The notes under the pieces are model-generated. The model was not told where the DNA came from. It saw nothing but the letters and a program-made list of their open reading frames with translations, and made no database searches. The position numbers and the translations under genes were made by a program. 64,000 nucleotides of DNA from the NCBI RefSeq assembly GCF_006542765.1, contig NZ_SKCD01000005.1, forward strand, positions 1-64,000, written 5' to 3'. How positions within the stretch are numbered: the first letter of the stretch is position 1; each line of letters begins with the position of its first letter. This DNA comes from Paenibacillus luteus (GTDB taxonomy: Bacteria; Bacillota; Bacilli; Paenibacillales; Paenibacillaceae). Positions 34,741-43,163 of the stretch are shown piece by piece.

Positions 34741-35697
34741 ATGCATGACATATTCATGCCAAACGGAGAAATAGACAAAGCGAAAATATGGCGCAGAGAA
34801 CCCTTGTATAGAGGAATGAACGGCAGCGTGGTCCAACGTATTTATATGACCCCATCGGCTACCGCTATATTCAAACCGCTGACGAATAACGAGCAGCTCG
34901 GAAAAGAGGTCTGGGTCTACGAAAATATCCTGCCTGCTCTCCCACCCGTATTTCCACAACTGCTTGCCCATTCTCAGCCAGCCTGCTCATCAACCCCATG
35001 GTTGCTGTTAGAAGACTTCGGATCGCTGAACCATGTTTTTGATGAAAAGACCGCATCCGCCTTGCTGGGTCATGTCGCGCAATGGCATGCACTGCCCACC
35101 TGTCATTTGCATCACGCCCCGCTTCGCGGACCAAAGCCTTATGCCGATACGCTTCAAGTCGAGCTGTTTCCCTCTGGTACGCCAATGGATAAGCTTGCGG
35201 AGCAATGGCCCAGTATCCCTACCGCTATCCTCCATGACATGCTAAGGCAGCTACGGGATGCAAGCTTTTCGCTGAATGAGCCCGTACTCTCGCATGGCGA
35301 CCTTCATCTAGGCAATTACGCGCTTGTTGGCGGACAAGTGAAGGTGCTGGACTGGGAGCATGCCCATTTCAACAGCCGATACTGGGATTTGTATCATATT
35401 ATCGATCTTTCCCACCCGACATTTCCGAAAGAAATGACCATCGCCGTGCGTGAACGGCTGCTTGACCGCTATTTGCTGCTCACTCAGCCTAACCATACTC
35501 CTGCGGCTGCTGCTTCTTTCAAGCGCGGCTATTATTTATATTCATCCCTTTTCTCACTTTGGATGCTGAAGCTCATTGCTAATGACATTCGAATGGATAA
35601 AGGCATCTGGCCGTTAGACCATTTGAAGAAGCAGCTTCATGAAGCCGAAGCCAACCTCAAGCAATGCGTGGTGAGCTTCATGCAAATTTATTCCTGA
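34741..35697 (+). CDS. Aminoglycoside phosphotransferase-like kinase (APH family)
   Basis: A 318-residue protein with the kinase-like fold: ATP-binding N-lobe (IFKPLTNNEQLGKEVWVYENIL), catalytic loop VLSHGDLHLGNYAL with the Brenner Asp, and the metal-binding VKVLDWEHAHFN. ATG 34741 follows GAGGAGGATCC; an earlier in-frame ATG has no site. Families with this fold phosphorylate antibiotics, choline, homoserine or sugars; nothing here selects a substrate, and I would not call it a resistance gene. It follows the ThrE pair on the same strand and converges with, and overlaps by 10 bases, the lipoyl-ligase-family gene. Confidence 0.8.
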   Translation: MHDIFMPNGEIDKAKIWRREPLYRGMNGSVVQRIYMTPSATAIFKPLTNNEQLGKEVWVYENILPALPPVFPQLLAHSQPACSSTPWLLLEDFGSLNHVFDEKTASALLGHVAQWHALPTCHLHHAPLRGPKPYADTLQVELFPSGTPMDKLAEQWPSIPTAILHDMLRQLRDASFSLNEPVLSHGDLHLGNYALVGGQVKVLDWEHAHFNSRYWDLYHIIDLSHPTFPKEMTIAVRERLLDRYLLLTQPNHTPAAAASFKRGYYLYSSLFSLWMLKLIANDIRMDKGIWPLDHLKKQLHEAEANLKQCVVSFMQIYS

Positions 35698-36539
35698 ATG
35701 GCATATCTCTCCCGCAGCACTTTGGCCATTGCCAAGATCTGTTCGTGGGTCGGCAGCACAAGCTTCTCTTGCGCCGCTGCCAGTCCATCCTCCGTTTGCT
35801 GCGATGTGATGACCTGTTTGACGGCCCGGACGAAAGCCTGTCCCGCGGCTTCCCCAAGATTGGTCAGCTCCTGCAGGCTGGCCGTGCTCTCATTGGTCAC
35901 GGCCGGATAATCCAAGGTGTCTGCCCCATGACCCGCTTTCTCATAAAACTCCCGCACCTGTTTTGTCCGCTCTTGGCCTGTGCCCTCAGCCACAATAAAG
36001 GCTTGCACAATAAAAGCATGGGTCTGGCGCCGCTGCGCGATGCCGCAAAACTTATAGCCGTTTATGCTCAAATCATATTCACCCGGGCAGTACGCTCCCC
36101 GAATTTCCCCTTTACCAACCTGGCAGCCCGTTTCCTTCAAAGCCTCGCTGATCAGCCCGTACATCCGTTCAAAGTCGTTGTGAAAATGAAACGAGTCCAC
36201 CGAAGGCTTCCGCATAATTAACGAGATATTGATTACGCCAAGATCCAGCGGCACCGCAGCCCCCCCTGAATTGCGCACCGCTGTCGACCAGCCCTGTGAT
36301 TGAAGGCAGCGTTCCGCCTCGGCCGCTCCCGGTAGGCGGCTATCCTTTAAACCCATAACAAAACCGCGAGGATGTCGCCAAATATGGCAAATCGACGGCC
36401 CACCTTTTCCCGTGCTTCTGCAAAGCAGCTCATCCAGCGCAAAAGCATACAGCATGTCCGGCTCCGCCAGCTCATGCGTCCGATCGAGAAGCAGGATATC
36501 AGCCAGTCCAAGATCCTTCAATGCTTGATTGTCCATCAT
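35688..36539 (-). CDS. lipL: Lipoyl/octanoyl transferase family protein (LipL-like)
   Basis: A 283-residue member of the BPL/LplA/LipB fold. RNSGGAAVPLDLGVINISL matches the R-x2-GG-G-x-V substrate loop of the family. RGAYCPGEYDLSINGYKFCGIAQRR carries a Cys at the position used as acyl acceptor by LipL/LipM, and a Lys in the GYKFCG motif. LipL moves octanoyl or lipoyl groups from the glycine-cleavage H protein to E2 subunits. LipM or LplA is a possible alternative. GGAGGG lies upstream of two consecutive ATG codons (36539, 36536); the second has better spacing. Confidence 0.75.
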   Translation of the reverse strand: MMDNQALKDLGLADILLLDRTHELAEPDMLYAFALDELLCRSTGKGGPSICHIWRHPRGFVMGLKDSRLPGAAEAERCLQSQGWSTAVRNSGGAAVPLDLGVINISLIMRKPSVDSFHFHNDFERMYGLISEALKETGCQVGKGEIRGAYCPGEYDLSINGYKFCGIAQRRQTHAFIVQAFIVAEGTGQERTKQVREFYEKAGHGADTLDYPAVTNESTASLQELTNLGEAAGQAFVRAVKQVITSQQTEDGLAAAQEKLVLPTHEQILAMAKVLRERYAIQE

Positions 36540-36767
36540 TTTCCCTCCAGCCCTCTCCTGCTGACCTGCCGCATATTGTTCTGTGTTTTATTTTAACGGT
36601 TCGTAAGCAACTGTGCATCATCTTCCCTCACATTTGGCAAAATACAATTCAACTATTACTGCATAACGCTAAATTTCAATCCGTTATCTATCTCCCCCTT
36701 ATTGCTAATAGCGAACGCTTTCACTACAATAAGGATATTGTCATGCAGCGCCAAGGGGGAGCTTTAT

Positions 36768-37634
36768 TTGGAAGTCATAAATGAACAAGTCGCATATGAG
36801 AACCCGTTGCTGTCGCTGCGAATTTTTCAAACGATGCGTAATTTGGACGGATTCACGAATTGGCATTATCACAAGCAGCTCGAGCTGCTTCTTATTCTCG
36901 AAGGAAATCTGGACGTCTACATCGATGAGGAGTGCTTTCATCTCACCTCGGGAGATGTCATGCTGATTGGTGCATCAGAGCTTCACCGCGACCGCAGCCA
37001 CGACTCCCTTGATTATATTGTGCTTCAATTCGATCTGGAGCCTTTTTTCGATCAAAGCACCATTCCGTATATGCGCTATTTCTCTGAAACACAAATGCCG
37101 CTAAGCAAAGCTAATTATATTTTCAAGGAAAACGATACGAGCAAGCAGCAAACCGCTTCCTATATCCAACAAATTCTTAACGAAGCGACGAACAAAGAGA
37201 CGGGTTATGAACTCGCTGTGAGCGTCCTGATCAAGCAAATTCTGCTGCTCCTGCTTCGCCATGACACCCGCAAAGTGCTGATCGAGCAGGATAATTTCGA
37301 CCGCATCCGGCTGAAGCCTGTGCTTGATTACATCGAAAACCATCTAACCGATCGGATTCAGGTTGAAGAAGTATGCAAAATTGCCAACATGAGCTATTAC
37401 TATTTCGTAAAATATTTCAAAAAAACGATCGGCCTATCGTTTACGGAATACGTGAACTACCGCAAAGTGAAGTGGGCGGAGAGGATCTTGCTGACGAAGG
37501 ATTTAAGCATATCGGAGGTGGGCGAGCGAATCGGCATGCCGAATATGGCCCATTTTTATAAAATGTTCAAAAAATACAATGACTGTTCCCCAAAGCAATT
37601 TCAACGAAAAATGCTGACGTGGAACCGGCAATAG
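36768..37634 (+). CDS. AraC-family regulator with cupin domain
   Basis: A 288-residue protein. TTG 36768 is six bases after AAGGGGGAG; the in-frame ATG at 36702 has no site. The N-terminal cupin contains NWHYHKQLELLLILEG and SGDVMLIGASELHRD. The C-terminal AraC domain has two helix-turn-helix units (VEEVCKIANMSYYYFVKYFKK and ISEVGERIGMPNMAHFYKMFKKY) and ends CSPKQFQRK. It is a stand-alone gene, so its target is not evident; it is divergent from the lipL-like gene. Sugar or metabolite sensing is the family norm. Confidence 0.85.
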   Translation: MEVINEQVAYENPLLSLRIFQTMRNLDGFTNWHYHKQLELLLILEGNLDVYIDEECFHLTSGDVMLIGASELHRDRSHDSLDYIVLQFDLEPFFDQSTIPYMRYFSETQMPLSKANYIFKENDTSKQQTASYIQQILNEATNKETGYELAVSVLIKQILLLLLRHDTRKVLIEQDNFDRIRLKPVLDYIENHLTDRIQVEEVCKIANMSYYYFVKYFKKTIGLSFTEYVNYRKVKWAERILLTKDLSISEVGERIGMPNMAHFYKMFKKYNDCSPKQFQRKMLTWNRQ

Positions 37635-37648
37635 CGCTGCTCAATCAG

Positions 37649-37692
37649 AAAAAGCTCGTCTACCCTATACTTTCGGGGTAACGAGCTTTTTT
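37649..37692. terminator. Bidirectional terminator between AraC gene and phoP
   Basis: AAAGCTCGT-C-TACCC pairs with GGGTA-A-CGAGCTTT (one mismatch), with U-runs on both strands. The stem includes the last codons of phoP. Confidence 0.8.
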
Positions 37693-38387
37693 GGCATAAC
37701 AAGTTTGTAGCCTACGCCGCGAATGGATTCAATCTGTACCGATTGCTGGCCAAGCTCCAGCTTTTTCCTGAGTGAGCTTACATGCACATCGACCGTTCGC
37801 TGGCCTCCGATATAATCAAAGCCCCACACCACGTTCATGAGATCATCGCGTGTGATTACCATGCCCGGGCGCTGCACCAGATAAAGCAATACTTCAAATT
37901 CCTTCGGACGAAGCGGTATCGTATCGCCGTTTAGAATGACCTCATACTTCTCCGGATAAATCGACAAGTCCCCAGCAGTAATGACCTTCTCCGTCGATTC
38001 AATCGGCTTGCTGTCATCCAACTGCGTACGACGCAGCACTGCTGATACACGAGCGAGCAGCTCGGCAACGCCAAACGGCTTTGTAATATAATCGTCGGCG
38101 CCATGCTTCAGCCCCTGTACGACCTCTTCCTCTGCATTGCGGGCGGTCAAAATAATGACCGGCGTTCTTACGCCATTTTGCCGCAGGCGATTCAAAATTT
38201 CGAACCCATTCATGCCCGGAAGCATGATATCGAGAATGACCAAATCGAAATTGCGCTGCAAAGCGGTTTGCAAGCCTTCCCCGCCATGATCGATAACGGT
38301 CGTTTCATAGCCCTCTTGGGTCAAATTGTACGACAGCAGCCTAGCTAGAGTCGGTTCATCTTCAATGACGAGCACTTTATGCGACAT
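37665..38387 (-). CDS. phoP: PhoP-type response regulator (OmpR family)
   Basis: A 240-residue regulator. The receiver domain has the acidic pocket (VIEDE near residue 6) and phosphorylation site Asp in LVILDIMLPGMNG, then ILTAR and DDYITKPF. The C-terminal winged helix ends with GYDYIGGQRTVDVHVSSLRKKL and IRGVGYKL, as in PhoP/WalR. Its partner kinase lies directly upstream. The Pho box at the pst operon in this window is a plausible target. It has its own AGGAGGT site, and 110 bases separate it from the kinase gene. A WalR-type regulator is the main alternative, but no walHIJ genes are present. Confidence 0.88.
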   Translation of the reverse strand: MSHKVLVIEDEPTLARLLSYNLTQEGYETTVIDHGGEGLQTALQRNFDLVILDIMLPGMNGFEILNRLRQNGVRTPVIILTARNAEEEVVQGLKHGADDYITKPFGVAELLARVSAVLRRTQLDDSKPIESTEKVITAGDLSIYPEKYEVILNGDTIPLRPKEFEVLLYLVQRPGMVITRDDLMNVVWGFDYIGGQRTVDVHVSSLRKKLELGQQSVQIESIRGVGYKLVMPKKLVTPKV

Positions 38388-38497
38388 ATTACCTCCAACC
38401 TAGCGAACAGCGGTATCTTAAGACACCGCATCCGCTTATTTAGAACTTTTAAAGCTAGTTTATCATGGTTTCGTGAAGAATAGGTAAATCTTTTTTT

Positions 38498-40273
38498 CTA
38501 TTGGAGGACAGGCAGCTCAATGATGAACGTTGAACCAACGCCTACCGCACTATTTACCGAAATCGTTCCTTTATGAAGCTCAACGAGATGCTTGACGATC
38601 GAGAGGCCAAGCCCCGTGCCGCCTGAGCTCCGTGAACGCGCCTTGTCGACTCTGTAAAACCGCTCGAAAATCCGCGGCAAATCCTTTTTCGGAATGCCAA
38701 TCCCGGAATCGCTAATTTGAATTCGAATATAATCGTCTCCAATGCCCTCTACATTCAAAGAAACTTTACCGCCCTCTGGCGTATAATTAATCCCGTTGGA
38801 GAGCAAATTCATGACGATTTGCCTTAAGCGATCTTCATCGGCCTCCACATACAAGCCCGGCTCAATGCTCATGCTAAGCTCAATATGTTTGCGGTCAGCC
38901 TCAGATTGCACCAGCTTGATTGACTTGTCGATGAATGTGTCTACTTCAACAGGCGAGAACACAAGCGGTACGCGGCGCGATTCGATTTTGGACAGCTCGA
39001 GTATATCCCCGATCAGCCGGTTAAGCCTGTCACTCTCATCAAATATAATTTGCAAAAACGAGCGTGCGGTCTCTTCATCGTTTACCGCGCCGCCAAGCAA
39101 TGTCTCCGCAAACCCTTTAACAGCTGTTATCGGCGTCTTAAGCTCATGCGAGACGTTGGCTACAAACTCACTGCGCATCCGCTCCAGTCTGCGAATGGCC
39201 GATACGTCCTGCAGCACAAGCAGCACGCCAGAGAATTCATTGCCCTCGGGCTGAATCGGTACCAAATTGAGCTCAAGCAGCCTCTCCTCCGGAAAATAAA
39301 ACGTAATCTCCTCGCGCAAATGCTCCTTGCTCTTGAGCCCCTCTTGGATCATTTGGGACAGCTCGTACTGCTGCTTCGCTTCAGCAAAATGACGGCCGAC
39401 CAGCTCGCGGGCAGAGAAGCCAAGCACTTCCTCAGCACGCCTGTTCATCAGCACGATCTTGCCGCCGCGATCGATCATCACGATGCCGTTGATCATATTA
39501 TCAAGGACGCTCTCAAGCTGGTTCTCATTTTGCTGAATCCGTGTCATTTGAACCTGAAGGCTGTCTGCCATTGCATTTATAGCGTTACCAAGCTCGCCGA
39601 TTTCATCCTGCTTGCCCACTTTCACTCTTGCACGGTAATCCATATTTTTAATCCGTTTGGCAACCTTTGTAATTTGCTCTAGCGGCCGTGTTAAGCCAAG
39701 TGCAAGGCGGTAGCTGATTAACGCCGCAATGAGGAACAAAACCAGCAAGCCCAAAGCCAGCACAGCCGTTAATTTGCGAATGCTCTCGTCAACCTCCTGC
39801 AGGCTCATAGCAAGCCGAATGACGTCTGGAGCTTGTCCAGGCACAACGGTAACCGGTATCGCAACATACATCATATTTTGCTTAATCGTATCGCTAGCCC
39901 GAATCGCTCTGCCTGTTCCCGTATTCAAAGCTTCCTTTATTTCAATCCGGTCTAGATGGTTATCCATGTCCTGCGGGTTGCCATCCGAATCGCCGAGCAC
40001 AGCTCCGTCATTGCGGATAAATGTGACGCGAGCGCCCGTATAACGCTTAAGCTCCTTTGCCTCATTGCTATAATACCCATAGAGCGAAGATAACTCGCCT
40101 GACTTCCATTCCATTTTTGCCGAAATGATCTGCATCTCGCGTACCATATTATCCTCAAGGGCGTTGATATGGTTTTCTTTAAACGTTTTGACCATAAATA
40201 ACCCTGCTGCACTCACTGATAAGGCGATCATCGCGATCATTATGAGCGTCAGCCTGGTGCGGAAGCTATTCAT
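38498..40273 (-). CDS. phoR: PhoR-type sensor histidine kinase
   Basis: A 591-residue membrane kinase. Transmembrane helices at about 10-30 and 170-190 flank an extracellular sensor of roughly 135 residues. HAMP (YRLALGLTRPLEQITKVAKRI) is followed by a PAS domain, a HisKA box with His in FVANVSHELKTPITAVKG, and an HATPase domain with N, G1 and G2 boxes (QIVMNLLSNGINYT, DSGIGIPKKDL, GTGLGLSIVKHL). This is the PhoR/PnpS architecture. ATG 40273 fits GGGGAG better than GTG 40282. The gene precedes phoP, the reverse of the Bacillus order, and starts 77 bases after a symporter gene on the same strand. Confidence 0.88.
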   Translation of the reverse strand: MNSFRTRLTLIMIAMIALSVSAAGLFMVKTFKENHINALEDNMVREMQIISAKMEWKSGELSSLYGYYSNEAKELKRYTGARVTFIRNDGAVLGDSDGNPQDMDNHLDRIEIKEALNTGTGRAIRASDTIKQNMMYVAIPVTVVPGQAPDVIRLAMSLQEVDESIRKLTAVLALGLLVLFLIAALISYRLALGLTRPLEQITKVAKRIKNMDYRARVKVGKQDEIGELGNAINAMADSLQVQMTRIQQNENQLESVLDNMINGIVMIDRGGKIVLMNRRAEEVLGFSARELVGRHFAEAKQQYELSQMIQEGLKSKEHLREEITFYFPEERLLELNLVPIQPEGNEFSGVLLVLQDVSAIRRLERMRSEFVANVSHELKTPITAVKGFAETLLGGAVNDEETARSFLQIIFDESDRLNRLIGDILELSKIESRRVPLVFSPVEVDTFIDKSIKLVQSEADRKHIELSMSIEPGLYVEADEDRLRQIVMNLLSNGINYTPEGGKVSLNVEGIGDDYIRIQISDSGIGIPKKDLPRIFERFYRVDKARSRSSGGTGLGLSIVKHLVELHKGTISVNSAVGVGSTFIIELPVLQ

Positions 40274-40349
40274 CCGGCTCACTCTCCCCTGTGTAATTAC
40301 GTATCATCCAGCCCTGACTTTCCTATGCTGCAATGCTGACATCCAACGT

Positions 40350-41324
40350 TTATCGTACATGCGGCACCGGACTTTCGCCAGTCTTGTGTTTGTTAAGTTT
40401 TTGTAAAACATAATGATGAACCGTCGCCAGCGGCTGCTGAATGAGAATCGAGAGCACAACGGGAACAGCCGCAAGCGGACTGAAGTAGCCAAGTGCAAGC
40501 ACGATGCCAAGCGAAATATTCCTCATTCCCGTTGCATAGGATACTGTCACCTGTTCGTCATAGGGAAGTCTCGACGTTCCGATATAGCCAAGCGCATAAC
40601 AAAGACCAACCAAAACAATAACTATCGGAACCAGCTTCATCATATCCTGCTTCAATTGCCCGAGATGCGGTGCAATTGCCGATGCATTCAGAGCAACAAC
40701 GGCAACGAAGCAAAACTTCGAGATTGGTGCTGAATAAGGTGCTACAATGCCTTGCACACGCCCTCTGCTCACTTGATTTAGCGCGACGCCAATCACGGTT
40801 GGAAGCACTATAATGACAAGCAGATCGATAATGATCGGACCCGCTTTCACTTCGACCGCCGAGTCAAAAAACAAATGAATGCCTGCAGGCACAACAAACG
40901 GGCTAAGTGCTGAATCCAGCACAACCATCGCGAGCATAAGGGGCACGCTGCCGCCCGACATCCCTACCCACAGTACCGTCGATACGCCAATGGGAATAAT
41001 CGTGAATAACACCAGCCCAACCACATATGGCGAATCAGCACCGAAGATAAGCGTGCCAAGGCCGTATGCGGCTAACGGAGATAGGACGTGCGCAATTACA
41101 AAGGTAAGCACCATAACGCCCGGTTTCTTCATCACTTCTCGCAGTTGCCCCAAGCCACAGCCAATCGCCATGGTCAGCGTCACATATGCAAATAAATAAG
41201 GCACCCAATCAATAAAGCGTTGAAGCGAACTCGCGAATATAAAGCCAAGTATCAGAGAGCCTGGAATAATGATAAACATCCATCGTTCAAAATGCCGATT
41301 AAAAGCCAATCCAAATTCACGCAT
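40350..41324 (-). CDS. Bile acid:sodium symporter family protein
   Basis: A 324-residue protein with about nine or ten transmembrane segments. Family features include TMAIGCGLGQLREVMKKPG near the N-terminus, and paired short motifs around PIGVSTVLWVGMSGG and YATGMRNISLGIVLALGYFSP, which form the sodium and substrate crossover region in ASBT-type transporters. Bacterial members carry various organic anions or pantoate-like acids, so bile acids are not implied. GAGGG precedes ATG 41324. It could be co-transcribed with phoRP. Confidence 0.85.
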   Translation of the reverse strand: MREFGLAFNRHFERWMFIIIPGSLILGFIFASSLQRFIDWVPYLFAYVTLTMAIGCGLGQLREVMKKPGVMVLTFVIAHVLSPLAAYGLGTLIFGADSPYVVGLVLFTIIPIGVSTVLWVGMSGGSVPLMLAMVVLDSALSPFVVPAGIHLFFDSAVEVKAGPIIIDLLVIIVLPTVIGVALNQVSRGRVQGIVAPYSAPISKFCFVAVVALNASAIAPHLGQLKQDMMKLVPIVIVLVGLCYALGYIGTSRLPYDEQVTVSYATGMRNISLGIVLALGYFSPLAAVPVVLSILIQQPLATVHHYVLQKLNKHKTGESPVPHVR

Positions 41325-41440
41325 GCGTTTCCCTCATTTGCTACATCTATTCGTTTTTGTACATAAGCTTTATAATAGCATAGTCACTCCTGCACATGAA
41401 CGAAAACTCGCCAAGCGAGGACAGCAAAGGAGCCAAGCTC

Positions 41441-42583
41441 ATGAAGAATGGTAAATTTACGAACACAATTATCCGTATGCAGTATGTGCCCCGGTGGAGC
41501 GAGTATGCTCCTCGCTTTGAGGACAATGCGTCTACGCACAGCTTCAGATGCGCCGCATTATCTATTTTAGTAGGCATTATTGAAGAAAAAGTGCTAGGTT
41601 GTCCGCTGGACAAGCTCAAGCTGCTCGGCAGAAGCTTGTGGGGGGATCTCAAGAATACCGGAACCGGCTCAATCAAGCATGTAACCAAAAAAGAATCCCT
41701 CGTCATGAATCATATCCGCGACTTCGAGATGGAGCTCAGCAAAGATATTGTATCCTATCTCTCCAAGTCACTGCAGGCACACGCTTTTGATTATATTGTT
41801 AATGCTCAGGATGATACGCATATCGGCCGTTTGGTTGATGCAATCGACACGCTGGATGCTTATCTTTATTGTCACCGAGAATCCAGACATGATACGAATC
41901 CATTCTTTCATGCGAAGCATAAGGAGCTCAAGCAGACACTTGTTGACACTGAGCTTAAGTCGATCCTCTGGCTGCTGGAGGAATACGACAAAGAAGATGG
42001 GTTCTATGAATTTATCCAATACATCGTCAACCTAGATACCGTAAAAAGATGGAACGGCAGCTATAACCTCGTGCCCGACAATGACGCCACACATTCCTTC
42101 CGCGTGGCATCGCTGGCGCTTTTCAATGGATTGCTCGAAATGGAGCGCTTCGGCAATAAGAATATTGATTTATACAAGCTGTTAGCCAAAGCTACGCTGC
42201 ATGACTTGCCCGAAGCGTTATCCGGCGACGTTGTTTCCAATTTCAAACATAACAATCCGGATATCAAATTTGCATTCGAACAATATGAGAAAGAAACTGC
42301 ACTTTATATGATCAACAAGCTGCCTGAGCTCTTCCATGAGGATATGATTGAATTCATTGCTCACAGCAAATCTGACGACTATGTTGGGGAGATGGTTGAC
42401 ATTGCTGACAAACTTGACGCCTTGATCAAAGCCAGCCTCGAAATGCGAAATAATCCGCATTATGCGGATACGTACTACAATCAGCTCGTCAAGGTTCAGC
42501 ACAAATATGAGAACCCTTGTGTTATCTTTTTCTTGGCTTACATTTTGCATGATCTGACCTACTCGAACTTGATTGGGCAATAA
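41441..42583 (+). CDS. YfbR-like HD-domain phosphohydrolase, internal duplication
   Basis: A 380-residue protein of two similar HD halves. In the second half the metal-binding set is complete: His in NDATHSFRVA, His-Asp in TLHDLPEALSGDV and Asp in DIADKLDAL. In the first half the His of DNASTHSFRC is kept, but the HD pair is replaced (SLWGDLKNTGTG), so only one active site is likely. YfbR relatives are 5'-deoxynucleotidases that dephosphorylate dNMPs. ATG 41441 is nine bases after AGGAG; the ATG at 41396 has no site. Confidence 0.82.
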   Translation: MKNGKFTNTIIRMQYVPRWSEYAPRFEDNASTHSFRCAALSILVGIIEEKVLGCPLDKLKLLGRSLWGDLKNTGTGSIKHVTKKESLVMNHIRDFEMELSKDIVSYLSKSLQAHAFDYIVNAQDDTHIGRLVDAIDTLDAYLYCHRESRHDTNPFFHAKHKELKQTLVDTELKSILWLLEEYDKEDGFYEFIQYIVNLDTVKRWNGSYNLVPDNDATHSFRVASLALFNGLLEMERFGNKNIDLYKLLAKATLHDLPEALSGDVVSNFKHNNPDIKFAFEQYEKETALYMINKLPELFHEDMIEFIAHSKSDDYVGEMVDIADKLDALIKASLEMRNNPHYADTYYNQLVKVQHKYENPCVIFFLAYILHDLTYSNLIGQ

Positions 42584-42858
42584 TAGGGGGCTTGTCGAAC
42601 AGTCTTATACAGCTTGAAAGTGAGTATTAAGCAGCAAGATTCGTTAATTAAGGGTCCGAATCGGAAAACCAAACACAGATCGAGAAATTTTTCAAAAAAT
42701 AATAAGCTGGGGTTCAAATCCTTTTGAACATATAGGTTTCGCTTGTGACAACGATGTTTCGGAGGCAGGAGATGCTTTGAAGGTAGCAGTTACTTATTAG
42801 GCAATCTGTTACTTTGAAGGTAGCAGTTACTTTGAAGATAAATTGCATGTGAAAAAGC
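42584..42858. other. Intergenic with a short direct repeat
   Basis: No gene seen. TTTGAAGGTAGCAGTTACTT occurs twice, at 42776-42795 and 42813-42832 (37-bp period). Next to it begins the palindromic MITE-like element. Confidence 0.5.
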
Positions 42859-43055
42859 TATATATGTTGAACAAAAGAAATCAGGTCTATGCGAAGCGAG
42901 AAGATCGTTCTGGAGAAACGAAGTGTTCGCCTTTGTAGCCGGATTCTTACCTTTAGATATCTAAGGAAATCAAAGAATCTGGTTACAACTGCGACCCTAA
43001 AGAATGATCTACTCGCGCAGCGACCATAACGAGTAACTTTAGTTCAACTTGTATA
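42859..43055. mobile_element. MITE-like palindromic element, 197 bp
   Basis: Ends TATATATGTTGAAC (42859-42872) and GTTCAACTTGTATA (43042-43055) are inverted repeats with two mismatches. Inside, GGTC..GCG..GCGAG..GATC.TTCT on the left matches the complement of AGAATGATCTACTCGCGCAG with GACC on the right. The centre carries GATTCTT ... AAGAATC around TTAGATATCTAA. The whole unit can fold into one long imperfect hairpin. It has no ORF of note. Related copies are at 1849-1917 and 32055-32107. Confidence 0.65.
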
Positions 43056-43065
43056 AATAAGAGCA

Positions 43066-43109
43066 AAGCAATAAAGCTAACCCGTATTTCCGGGTTAGCT
43101 TTATTGCTT
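43066..43109. terminator. Hairpin after nagZ
   Basis: A perfect 19-bp stem AAGCAATAAAGCTAACCCG (43066-43084) / complement (43091-43109) with a 6-nt loop, 54 bases after the nagZ stop. No separate U-run, but the outer stem is AT-rich. Confidence 0.65.
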
Positions 43110-43163
43110 GAAGAGGCGTCTCCACAGTTAAAATCACATAAGAGGCAGACTCCCCCAATTAAA

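Noticed and set aside
34741-35697. Aminoglycoside resistance gene
   Set aside because: Only the general APH fold motifs are present; the family covers many small-molecule kinases and nothing points to an antibiotic substrate.
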